Shown: positions 7,323 through 15,310, counted from the first letter of the stretch. The stretch: 16,325 nt of DNA from Bacteroidia bacterium (GCA_025450095.1 JANWID010000050.1:1-16325), one strand, 5' to 3'. Made by a program: numbers and translations. The notes: a model not told the origin generated them from the letters alone.

Positions 7323-8861
7323 CTATTTTGATACCATAATTATTTCTGTAATTCGCGTAGCGCCACTGGTAAATTCAACCGCAAACATTCCGTTACGTAG
7401 ATTTTCAGGCATTGCAATAGTGACTGGTGAGAAAAGTGAATCAAATGATTTTTTAAACACGAGTTTGCCGGTGTAATCATACATTTTCAATTCAACAGTC
7501 TTTTCCATTGGCTCATCAAATGAAACCTGGAAATGATCCTGTGCAGGATTGGGATAAATATTAATACCGGAAATAACAGCAGGATCTTCAATACCTGTTG
7601 GGGCAACGGTTAGTACTTTTGCAAGAAGAAAATCAAAATTAATTCCGGGTTGAGTTACTCCATAACCAACAATCGATTGATCCGGCATCACAACAAGGCT
7701 GTTTAACCAGTTAAAGCTTCCGGCTGAATTTCCTGTATACAGACCGTTATTACCAAAAGCATTATCCGCAGTACCATCAGTCAGCAACCGGACAAGTAAA
7801 GCATCTGAACCAGAGTTTCCGCCTGACAGCACGATTTTCCCATCTGCCTGCATGGCAACATCTGTAATTACATCTGTTGGATCCTGTGTTGGAAGATAAG
7901 TAAATCCGCCAGTACCAAACCCGTTATCTGTACTACCGTCGGCATTTAACCGCGCTATCATGTATTCATTAATTGCCCCATCGTGATGATTACCCGCAAG
8001 AACAATTTTACCGTTCGGCTGCAGTGTCATTCCATAAGCTTTATCAACCCTGCTTCCGGATGACAATACTACTTTCCCTGCAGTACCGAATGTCACATCA
8101 GGTGTTCCGTCGCTGAGGTAGCGCGCTGCTGCAAAATAAATAGAGCCGGGTTCCTTATAGCCTGATACAAGAATTTTATTGTCGGGCTGGACGGTTAAAG
8201 AATATATGTTTTCATAAGCACCGTTAAAGTCGGTGGTTACCCAACCATTGGTTCCAAAAGAGGCATCCGGAGTGCCATCACTCAGGAGTCGCACAACTGC
8301 AAAATCATAACTGTTGTTGATCCACCTTCTCCCGGCTGCCAGAATTTTTCCGTCGGCCTGCATGGTGATGTCATGAAATTCATCGAACTGTCCGTTCAGC
8401 CAGAACGGAACGAATCCACCGGTACCAAAAGTATTATCCGGAATTCCGTTTGCTGTTAAACGCATCACCATCGGATCATTATAATTGTTACTGTCGAAAT
8501 ATCCTGCAACTACAATTTTACCATCGGGCTGTAGGGCGACAGAGGTTGCAACATTATTGGCATTTACAATCCAGCTGTTCATATGTCCATTGATCCCGAA
8601 ACTGCTGTCGGCTGTTCCATTAGCATTGTAACGGGCAACCATAAACGTACGGTGGCTGTTTTCCCGGGAATACCCGGTAACAACGAGTGTGCCGTCGGGT
8701 TGTACAACGATATCGTTTGCGACATCATCCTGGAGGAAGAAATCAGATATTACCTGACCGTTAGTTCCGAAATTCAGATCTGGTGTTGGAAATTGTGCCT
8801 GGGCCTGGAGCATAGCGAGGCTGCATGCGATAAGAGAAAGAATTGATTTAATGGTTTTCAT
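7323..8861 (-). CDS. Secreted delta-60 repeat protein with T9SS sorting domain
   Basis: A 512-residue exported protein. The signal peptide is residues 1-22 (MKTIKSILSL...AQAQ). Residues about 25-416 contain seven delta-60-type repeats: each has a QPDGKIVVAG-like strand (VQPDGTLVVTG, LQPDGKIVVAG, MQADGKILAAG, VQPDNKILVSG, LQPNGKIVLAG, MQADGKIVLSG, VMPDQSIVGYG), an ARYxxDGTxDxxFG turn and a GTNG or GTGG close. This family is expected to fold as a seven-bladed beta propeller. Residues about 434-512 form the T9SS type A sorting domain (INIYPNPAQDHFQVSF, YDYTGKLVFKKS, NGMFAVEF). It should be secreted through the outer membrane. No catalytic residues are apparent, so a binding or structural role is the best guess. 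The cupin gene lies 47 nt upstream on the same strand, possibly with separate transcription. Confidence 0.93.
   Translation of the reverse strand: MKTIKSILSLIACSLAMLQAQAQFPTPDLNFGTNGQVISDFFLQDDVANDIVVQPDGTLVVTGYSRENSHRTFMVARYNANGTADSSFGINGHMNSWIVNANNVATSVALQPDGKIVVAGYFDSNNYNDPMVMRLTANGIPDNTFGTGGFVPFWLNGQFDEFHDITMQADGKILAAGRRWINNSYDFAVVRLLSDGTPDASFGTNGWVTTDFNGAYENIYSLTVQPDNKILVSGYKEPGSIYFAAARYLSDGTPDVTFGTAGKVVLSSGSRVDKAYGMTLQPNGKIVLAGNHHDGAINEYMIARLNADGSTDNGFGTGGFTYLPTQDPTDVITDVAMQADGKIVLSGGNSGSDALLVRLLTDGTADNAFGNNGLYTGNSAGSFNWLNSLVVMPDQSIVGYGVTQPGINFDFLLAKVLTVAPTGIEDPAVISGINIYPNPAQDHFQVSFDEPMEKTVELKMYDYTGKLVFKKSFDSLFSPVTIAMPENLRNGMFAVEFTSGATRITEIIMVSK
7614..8789 (-). repeat. Seven delta-60 repeats (predicted propeller blades)
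   Basis: The recurring FG-[TIN]-[NGA]-G turns fall at residues 31, 88, 145, 202, 258, 315 and 369, a spacing of 54-57 residues. Seven repeats match one complete propeller. The last copy is the most degenerate (VMPDQSIVGYG). Confidence 0.85.
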
Positions 8862-8908
8862 TTTTGTAAGTGTTGTGAATGGATTTAAGATTTAGTTATG
8901 GTTTGTAA

Positions 8909-9454
8909 TCAGGCAAGGCAATATTTTTCAATCAGTCGTTGTTCATCACCGCGTTTCCTGGCCACCTTTGCCATCAGTTTCAGCAATGGATACATTAGTG
9001 TAAGCATACCCGGGCCGTTCATGTCACTCATCTCAATGAGAATTGCAGTGTCGGAAAGTTTTTTTGGCAGCGATTTTTTATCTGTCAGGCCATCTTCTGC
9101 CATCCCGTAAAGGATGCGTAAGGTGTTTTCAAAACCTGCATGACCCGGTTCAATTTTAACAGTGAATTTAATTTCCTCCTTACCCGGATTAAAAAAGCTG
9201 TGAAGCCCCATCGGCGGAACCGTGTGCGATTCGCCGGGCTGCAACATTTTAGTAACATTTTTTCCGAGCTTCAGACCAACTACACCTTCCCTCGCAATAA
9301 AAGTTTCAGAATAAGTTTTATGATAGTGCAGGCCGTTGCTTCCACCTGGTGTCACTGTGATTTCGATTTCTGTTACTTTACCTCCCGATTCGGAAGCTGT
9401 CTGAATGAATACAGCTTTATCTTTTATAATTGGATTTACAATTTCTCTTTTCAT
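8909..9454 (-). CDS. Cupin-domain protein
   Basis: A 181-residue soluble protein with a single cupin_2 barrel (about 18-103). Motif 1 is GGSNGLHYHKTYSETFIAREG, with H43, H45 and E50 in metal-ligand positions. Motif 2 is GESHTVPPMGLHSFFN, with H85 as the fourth ligand, so metal binding looks intact. The C-terminal ~75 residues (104-181) are an extra helical part that includes TAILIEMSDMNGPGMLTLMYPLLKLMAKVARKRG (split by the barrel end), with a hydrophobic stretch that may contact the membrane or form a dimer. No substrate can be inferred. It could be a sugar-binding, dioxygenase-like or regulatory cupin. No signal peptide is present, so it is probably cytoplasmic. It is preceded by 382 nt without a gene. 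Confidence 0.85.
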   Translation of the reverse strand: MKREIVNPIIKDKAVFIQTASESGGKVTEIEITVTPGGSNGLHYHKTYSETFIAREGVVGLKLGKNVTKMLQPGESHTVPPMGLHSFFNPGKEEIKFTVKIEPGHAGFENTLRILYGMAEDGLTDKKSLPKKLSDTAILIEMSDMNGPGMLTLMYPLLKLMAKVARKRGDEQRLIEKYCLA

Positions 9455-9836
9455 GGAATTTGAATTTTTTTGGTTTGATGATACAAAATTGCATTACCGT
9501 TCATCGCGATAAAACAGGATTCCGACGGGTTGACAAAATTTCAGGATGAATTGCATTTTCAAAATAATTACTGGCATTTACAATTTTAGCCTCTGACGCC
9601 TGGGTTTTTTTGATTGTTACAGGCAGGCAGATTAAAATTCGAAAAGGCTTCAAGCCTGTACAGTGCCGGCAAAAGAAGCAACCATTCAAATTGAAGGATG
9701 AGTTGTTAAAAAGCCGGGATGAATTGAGTTTATCCCTATAAAAGCTAAAGTCCTTTAGGGTGTGAAAAATTTAAAACCAGGTTACCAAAGGACGAAGAAA
9801 TGCAAAGTTGTTAGCCCTGTCAAGCCAGAAAAGGAA
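9455..9836. other. 382-nt non-coding stretch with small hairpins
   Basis: No reading frame here gives a convincing protein. It holds two small inverted repeats. One is AGGCTT-C-AAGCCT at 9645-9657, a 6-bp palindrome with one central base. The other is an imperfect hairpin with left arm CCCTATAAAAG (9734-9744) and right arm CTTTAGGG (9753-9760). Strings like these resemble degenerate intergenic repeats seen in other Bacteroidota, but a repeat family cannot be shown from one window. The promoter of the cupin gene should lie near 9460-9530, but no clean TAnnTTTG is present on that strand. Confidence 0.5.
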
Positions 9837-10610
9837 TCATTTGACAAGTCCGGCTTTCCTAGGCAAGTACTGGAAGTCAGCCTGGCCTTTTTTCAACCAG
9901 GATAGTCCGAAAGCGAACAGTGCGATTGTTTCCAGGATAAAAGTTGAATTAATATTTCGCAGCCATTGATATTTGGGTTCAAGGTACATTGCGAATAAAG
10001 GCACTAAGGCCAGGCATATGAGCATGGTGATTCCACATTTCTTGTAGAATGGATCATCCGGACCGGTTCCAAAAAGATTTTGTTGCTGTGCCCGCCTGAA
10101 ATTAATGATACACAAAAATGCAAGCACTATGAAAAAGCTGGCTGCAAAAAAATAATGAACATATCCGATGAAATCGCTGCTGAGGTAATTGCGCAGATTA
10201 TCCTGGATAAAGTCATCTGATGAAGTAGGGAAAATTGCTACGCCCAAAGCAAATATACCCGCAAGGTTGGTCATGGTGTTATCCGAAAAGCCTTTATCAC
10301 CTTTGCGTAATGGATGACCGTTATAACAAATCATGAACAATGATACTGTAAACAGGATGCCGGTAAATAATTCCCCCATAGTGGAATAGTAATAGTGACT
10401 AACCGATGACTTGAAAGAACCTGGCGATGCATAATGATAATTTTCCGCTATTTTAAAAAACAGTTTGTTGTTGAATATATCGGTGTAATTCAAAATAATA
10501 TTTCCCGTAAGCAGTAAAACCGGAAGCAGCATGCCCAGCCATCCAATAGCCTTTCGCATGGTAAGATAGGATACAACACTGGAATCGTGGGATGAAGGTT
10601 GGGTAGGCAT
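9837..10610 (-). CDS. Six-TM membrane protein, downstream partner of the 1409-residue protein
   Basis: A 257-residue integral membrane protein with predicted TM segments at about 20-41, 80-97, 113-129, 148-171, 191-210 and 222-239. The N-terminus is soluble and Ser-rich, and the tail (WLKKGQADFQYLPRKAGLVK) is basic and cytoplasmic. Motifs SHYYYSTMGELFTGILF (71-87), an NLAGIFALGVAIFPTS helix (115-130) and GYVHYFFAASFF (149-160) recall a family of uncharacterised membrane proteins in Flavobacteriia and relatives, including the polar Tyr and His positions inside the membrane. I cannot name the family with confidence. A DUF998-like assignment is possible. The gene starts 39 nt after the stop of the 1409-residue gene, on the same strand, so co-transcription is likely. 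Confidence 0.85.
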   Translation of the reverse strand: MPTQPSSHDSSVVSYLTMRKAIGWLGMLLPVLLLTGNIILNYTDIFNNKLFFKIAENYHYASPGSFKSSVSHYYYSTMGELFTGILFTVSLFMICYNGHPLRKGDKGFSDNTMTNLAGIFALGVAIFPTSSDDFIQDNLRNYLSSDFIGYVHYFFAASFFIVLAFLCIINFRRAQQQNLFGTGPDDPFYKKCGITMLICLALVPLFAMYLEPKYQWLRNINSTFILETIALFAFGLSWLKKGQADFQYLPRKAGLVK

Positions 10611-10649
10611 TGATTTTAGTTTTTACAGTTCGTATTTAAAATTGCTCAT

Positions 10650-13600
10650 TTATGGTGTCGAACTTTTTGTCTTAAATGTATTGAAGAAATTTAGAAATGC
10701 CGGAATGGCTGCTGCGAAACCGGTTATTACCGCGGTAAGAGCATTAAACGATTCTTTTTGTGTGTAATAAATGAAGAAAAGGAGAGCCAGGAAAACCACA
10801 AAGAACGGCCCTTTGAATTTACTCCATAAGCTGTCTTTCTTATGCGAGTCGTCGGGCAGCGCCAGATGTCCAACCTGTACTTCAGTTAATATAAAGTTCC
10901 GGAAACTTTTATTCATTACTTCCGGTCTTCCGTTATTGATGATCAGTCCTTTCATATGCAGTTGTGAAAGTGATTCAAAGTTCTTGTGATTCACCAATCC
11001 ATCTTCTGCAATATCAAACAGCACGTATTGTTCTTCAAATGTAAGAGAATTCCAAAGGGAGAGATAATAGTTGTGTGCTACCGATTGTATATGAAGGACG
11101 ATATTTTCAAAATCCTCGTAGCTGAAATCCTGCGAAACGGAATCATTATGCTGTGAAAGTTCCTTTTTTAGTTTTCTAAGATACTTCCCATGATTACATT
11201 CCTGTTCAAAAGCTTCCTCCATGGTTGCGGGAATATTTTGGTAATGTTCATTATTACTTTCCAGCGGGTAATGAATCACATCAAATGAACTCAGTAAACG
11301 TGTCCAGTTGAAGTACGATTCAATATGTGTCATTGCACACGGTACAGCCTGATTTTCGGTACCTGTTCGTAATCTGATACTGTTCAGGATTACATTTGGA
11401 TGAATAGTGGATATAATGATGATATTCTTATAACCTTTTCGCGTCAGGTTTTCAAGAAATTTGAATTTGAGTTCATTCAAACACTTATTTGTAAGGCCAT
11501 ATTCGAAATGACGTATTACAATAAAATCATTTTTTTCAGCCTCATTAATACTATCCTGTTCTTTTTCCCATTCTTCAGTTTCTCCCAGCCTGACAAAGTC
11601 AATGAGCCATTTTTTGTATGGCTGATATTCAGATGTCGATTCTATATAATCTGTTTTCCCAGAACCGGGCAGACTGATTATTATCATCCTTAGTTTTTCG
11701 GGAGACTCACTCCCGGGAGTAATCCGTATTGGTTTTATTAATTCATCCGGGTTTTCACGGAAATAATCCGGCAGGAACATCAGGTTGATAAAGTGTGTAA
11801 TGATGATATAAATAATAAAAATGCCAGAAATCACAGATAACCAAAATACGCAAAATACAATTCTGTTTCCTGACCACCTTGGTAATGTATACAATGGCAA
11901 CACTGTGGAGATTGTAAGCTGATCCCCTGTTTGGTTCTTGCTGGTTTCCGGATCCAGGGCAACTAATTGCAGCGTGTTCTTTTTTAAAGAAGACCAACTC
12001 AGCGTCATTGTATCTTGGTCATCGAAACGGCCGAGCATATGTTCATTTCCACTGGTTTTGTTAAAGACAAATCGCAACATTTTATTCAAGCCGCATTCAA
12101 ACATTCTTTCTTTAACAGTTTCAAGATCTTTAATATTAAAGACAAGAAGTAACATTTTTTTCAAACCCCGGTTAAAAATGCTTTCTTTTACGGTATCTGA
12201 ATCTTTTGCTATTCCATACTTTACTGTTGTGTTGAAATATTTTTTCTCAGTATAAATATTCCGAAAGTCTCCGCTATCACCAGGTAAAAGGATGAAATTC
12301 TTAGAAAATGATCCGGAAGCCGGATTTGTAAACTTGTTAATTCCTTTAAGCCATGAAAGCTGGTTCTGTCTGGCATTGATTTCTGTTTCCAGGTTATATG
12401 CAAGGGAGTAGAATTTATAAACGGGGACCAATGAAATCAGGCACATCCAGGAAATAATCATTGCAGCAAATAACCGAATATGATCGCTATTTAAAAAAAT
12501 AGAAAAAATTCCGTTAAATTCCTTCTTATTATCTTTATTATTTGTGTTTGTCAGGTTAGCATTTTCTTTTTTATTTTGGTTGATTAATTTTTCACGGTCC
12601 TTTTTATTTTTATAGAAGTGCTTTCCAAACAATAAAATAACTGTTGCTATAATAATTAAAAAGTATCCCACTGCAATTGCCCTGGCCTGGATATTTGGCA
12701 GATAAACAAGAAGCCCAACAAATAGAGCCAGGCTTATACCAATAAAAATACGGAACCTTGTATGAATTATATTCTCATCAAGCATACGGAAAATCCGGGA
12801 ATGGCTCACATAAAAATAGAGAGTCATGGATATGTAAATATTGAATAGAATCAAATAAATACATAGTTCAGACCCTCCGGTAATTGTTGATGGAAAATAG
12901 TGAGTGAGCATTAAAGTAAACACAAGCAATATAATATTCAATACAGTAATCCGGAAATATTCCTCTCGCCTGTTTCGATCGGGCCATAACCAGTCGAAAC
13001 GGTATTTGTTGGCTCTTAGTTTAGATGTTCTTAGATTGAATATTAATAACAGGGAAAGCAAGATTCCCATTAATAGCAGAGTGCATAAAAAAAAGTAAAT
13101 GGTTACAGCACCAATTTCAAGACTCTTCACTAATGTCGGGGACAGATCCCGCATGGTAATAATGTAAAGTGGCAACTTATCTATTGGTGTTATATATAAC
13201 CGTTGCGTTGAGCCACCATACTGTTCCTTGAAAAATAAAGAGGTCCTGGAATAAATTGCCGATTGCAAGTATTGATTCTGATTGCACTCTTCGAGAATAT
13301 TTTCATTCGTATTCAGGTTTCGGTCGGAATGAAACCAGACATCCCCTTTTTCATCAACAATGCAATATTTATATCCATTCGGAATTACAGGATTTATAAC
13401 TGAAGGCAAATCAGTTGCGATTGCTGCAAGAAATATAGTTTTGTCTTTGATAGTATCTGTCGATCTTCTTGCAATAACTGCCCGGAATTCACCATCGACC
13501 CATGATCGTACAGACTGCATTACAAAAGGAAGGCTGGGTTGAGATGAAAGTTGCCAAAATGCTTCATTTTGAATATTTCGGAAATAATCCCGGGTTTTGA

Positions 13601-14879
13601 AATTACTTTTCCCGAAAACCTGATCTCCATTCACCCATGAAAATTTATGATCACCATTTTTATTCAACCAAAAAGTTCTGAAAAAAGGAGGGTAACTAAT
13701 TAGTGGTGTAATACTAGCCTTGAAATCAGGATCACGCCTTTTAGTACTATATTCTGTCGGATCTATCGAAATATTATAAATGTCTTTGTGGAATTCACCT
13801 GCATTTTTGTCGAATGTATTAAGTTGCATTAGCGCAGAATCCACATCTTTAACAAAGCTGTTCCTGAGTTCTAATGTTAAAGATTTTTGTTGTTCATCAT
13901 ATCCTGGTTTATCAATAGTAAAATACTGGAATTGATCCAGGAAGATAAAGAAGAGTAGTCCAGAACCAAAACTGAGGGAAACCACTGCCAGGAGGATGTC
14001 CGCTGAACGAAGCCGCTCAAAGCGACCCATCAGGTATATTTTAAAAAATGGAAAGAAAATAGCTATTCCAAGGATCAGGAAAAGCAGGGTAGAAATATAA
14101 TAATACGGAACGCTGAGTCTTTCATTGTTGTATTGATTCACTGGTAAAGCTCCCATCAGTTTAAATTCCCCCATACCGTTAAACACAAATGGAATAGTGT
14201 AAATCCGGTACTCACTGTCATCCGAATTCAGGTTCATTATTTTCCTTGCTTTAAAAGGACCTAAATTCGCAAGCAAACTGTCCCTGAATTTCATATTTAC
14301 CTGGTGCGGAAAATCGCTGTAATCAACAACGGTGTCATGCAACAGGATATAATTTGCAAAAAGATCCTTTCGAAAAAGATAAGACAGGAAGCCACTCATT
14401 TTCATACCAACCAAATAATCTTTTTTAGTATTATCAATGTGGGTCAGATGGAAAACAAGGTAAGGCTCGTTATGTAATGTGGTTGTAGTGACGGAATCCT
14501 TTTTGTCTATGAATAATTTAAAATAAGGCTTGTTAGAAATATTTTTCCGATCACCCATCCATTCAAATTCTGGAACACTGTCTGCAAAATATTTTTGAAT
14601 GCTATCTGAATTAGCATTCTTCATTTTTGAAGCAGTCATTGATTTTGATATGGCCAGCCGGTGAAAATCAGGTAACCGTTGATTGATATTGTCAGCAATC
14701 CGGTCTAATGCACGGAATTGCCTCCGGTTTATTTTTTCTTCGTTGTTCGCTACATAGTGAAAAAAGTAAAACCCGATGAAAAGGCTGACTATAATGAGCG
14801 TAATTAAAACGGCAGTAAACCCCGCCATCCTGGCAGAAAGGTTTTGGAAGAATGTTCCTAGTTTTCCGGAAGTGCTCAT
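10650..14879 (-). CDS. Multi-pass sensor protein with Cache-like, P-loop NTPase and winged-helix domains
   Basis: A 1409-residue protein with about twelve predicted TM helices (22-43, 259-281, 294-314, 587-615, 642-661, 671-691, 709-728, 732-752, 800-822, 1007-1032, 1356-1372, 1379-1400). Basic loops at 282-293, 616-641, 692-708 and 753-799 fit a cytoplasmic location. Three large regions should lie outside the membrane: 44-258, 315-586 and 823-1006. The second looks like a double Cache sensor (TRDYFRNIQ, then YCIVDEKGDVWFHSDRN). The cytoplasmic region 1033-1355 has a P-loop SLPGSGKT (1069-1076, Ser in place of the first Gly), a Walker-B-like strand FIVIRHFE (E1126), a sensor-like strand NIIIISTIHPN (1152-1162) and a winged-helix-like segment (about 1271-1337, SLWNSLTFEEQYVLFDIAEDG...MKGLI). 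This order suggests a STAND-like or AAA-like signalling ATPase coupled to ligand sensing. The terminal TM pair could be an effector or an anchor. Residues 896-945 hold a tandem duplication. Confidence 0.88.
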   Translation of the reverse strand: MSTSGKLGTFFQNLSARMAGFTAVLITLIIVSLFIGFYFFHYVANNEEKINRRQFRALDRIADNINQRLPDFHRLAISKSMTASKMKNANSDSIQKYFADSVPEFEWMGDRKNISNKPYFKLFIDKKDSVTTTTLHNEPYLVFHLTHIDNTKKDYLVGMKMSGFLSYLFRKDLFANYILLHDTVVDYSDFPHQVNMKFRDSLLANLGPFKARKIMNLNSDDSEYRIYTIPFVFNGMGEFKLMGALPVNQYNNERLSVPYYYISTLLFLILGIAIFFPFFKIYLMGRFERLRSADILLAVVSLSFGSGLLFFIFLDQFQYFTIDKPGYDEQQKSLTLELRNSFVKDVDSALMQLNTFDKNAGEFHKDIYNISIDPTEYSTKRRDPDFKASITPLISYPPFFRTFWLNKNGDHKFSWVNGDQVFGKSNFKTRDYFRNIQNEAFWQLSSQPSLPFVMQSVRSWVDGEFRAVIARRSTDTIKDKTIFLAAIATDLPSVINPVIPNGYKYCIVDEKGDVWFHSDRNLNTNENILEECNQNQYLQSAIYSRTSLFFKEQYGGSTQRLYITPIDKLPLYIITMRDLSPTLVKSLEIGAVTIYFFLCTLLLMGILLSLLLIFNLRTSKLRANKYRFDWLWPDRNRREEYFRITVLNIILLVFTLMLTHYFPSTITGGSELCIYLILFNIYISMTLYFYVSHSRIFRMLDENIIHTRFRIFIGISLALFVGLLVYLPNIQARAIAVGYFLIIIATVILLFGKHFYKNKKDREKLINQNKKENANLTNTNNKDNKKEFNGIFSIFLNSDHIRLFAAMIISWMCLISLVPVYKFYSLAYNLETEINARQNQLSWLKGINKFTNPASGSFSKNFILLPGDSGDFRNIYTEKKYFNTTVKYGIAKDSDTVKESIFNRGLKKMLLLVFNIKDLETVKERMFECGLNKMLRFVFNKTSGNEHMLGRFDDQDTMTLSWSSLKKNTLQLVALDPETSKNQTGDQLTISTVLPLYTLPRWSGNRIVFCVFWLSVISGIFIIYIIITHFINLMFLPDYFRENPDELIKPIRITPGSESPEKLRMIIISLPGSGKTDYIESTSEYQPYKKWLIDFVRLGETEEWEKEQDSINEAEKNDFIVIRHFEYGLTNKCLNELKFKFLENLTRKGYKNIIIISTIHPNVILNSIRLRTGTENQAVPCAMTHIESYFNWTRLLSSFDVIHYPLESNNEHYQNIPATMEEAFEQECNHGKYLRKLKKELSQHNDSVSQDFSYEDFENIVLHIQSVAHNYYLSLWNSLTFEEQYVLFDIAEDGLVNHKNFESLSQLHMKGLIINNGRPEVMNKSFRNFILTEVQVGHLALPDDSHKKDSLWSKFKGPFFVVFLALLFFIYYTQKESFNALTAVITGFAAAIPAFLNFFNTFKTKSSTP
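12061..12210 (-). repeat. Tandem 75-bp duplication inside the 1409-residue gene
   Basis: The stretch beginning TTAAAGACAA occurs at 12061 and again at 12136, exactly 75 nt apart. The two copies encode TVKESIFNRGLKKMLLLVFN (896-915) and TVKERMFECGLNKMLRFVFN (921-940), with 13 of the first 20 residues identical. It keeps the frame and lies in the third extracytoplasmic region. Confidence 0.85.
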
Positions 14880-14907
14880 TTGGAAGATTTGAGAATATAA
14901 TGATGAA

Positions 14908-15003
14908 TCATTTGAATGATGAAGTGGAATAATAAATCAAACTATACAACAGATAAATAAATATCAGCCCGATTACAACATCCAATGCTACAGAATTGAA
15001 CAT
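14908..15003 (-). CDS. 31-residue membrane peptide or 5' remnant of a larger gene
   Basis: An ATG at 15001-15003 opens a 31-codon frame ending in TGA at 14908-14910, 28 nt before the start of the 1409-residue gene. The product begins MFNSVA and continues with LDVVIGLIFIYLLYSL (residues 7-22), a clean membrane helix, then a short Ser/Tyr tail. From memory, this opening closely resembles the N-terminus of large uncharacterised membrane proteins in Bacteroidota, where it runs on into ATI-QE-type sequence. Here the resemblance stops after about residue 22. It could be a truncated remnant of such a gene, or a genuine small membrane protein made with its neighbour. The homology is remembered, not tested. 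Confidence 0.5.
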   Translation of the reverse strand: MFNSVALDVVIGLIFIYLLYSLIYYSTSSFK

Positions 15004-15310
15004 ATCACGATAATTTTAATTGTTAGTGGTTATTATTCGGGAACTAATAAAAACCCCGTTAATACTTAGGCGGTCAACCAGTGATGTAAATGACTACCCA
15101 AAAGAAAGTGATATTTAGCAAAGTCTTACGTGGAAAACACCCCCCTGTGCCGGGAAAAATGCCCGGGTTGCTGTTAGTTTGCAGACCTAAGTAGTAGTTA
15201 TTATAGTACAGATTTGATAGAAACACCTACTGTTTACAATGCCGTGGAGCTAATCACCATTAATTGCGAAATTTCATGGTAATTTTACCCGGATTCATAA
15301 TATTAAACCG
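15004..15310. other. Divergent intergenic region with inverted repeats
   Basis: These 307 nt lie between the divergent 31-codon frame and the DUF2459 gene, so both promoters should be here. No exact TAnnTTTG is present on either strand. The nearest plus-strand match is CAGATTTG at 15209-15216. Two structures are visible: a GC-rich hairpin CCGGG-N7-CCCGG around 15150-15168 that has no T-run, and an 8-bp inverted pair TACTTAGG (15063-15070) and CCTAAGTA (15186-15193) enclosing 115 nt. No tRNA or known ncRNA is recognised. Confidence 0.4.

Noticed and set aside
9501..9689. 62-codon minus-strand reading frame in the gap upstream of the six-TM gene
   Set aside because: Cys- and basic-rich composition without domain, TM or signal features. 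It overlaps the palindrome at 9645-9657 and has no promoter or recognisable homology.
15146..15172. GC-rich hairpin (CCGGG/CCCGG) as a terminator
   Set aside because: The stem is only 5 bp and no T-run follows on either strand, and no gene ends nearby.
15004..15310. tRNA or other structured RNA gene
   Set aside because: No cloverleaf, CCA end or T-loop sequence (GGTTCGAAT-like) could be found on either strand.
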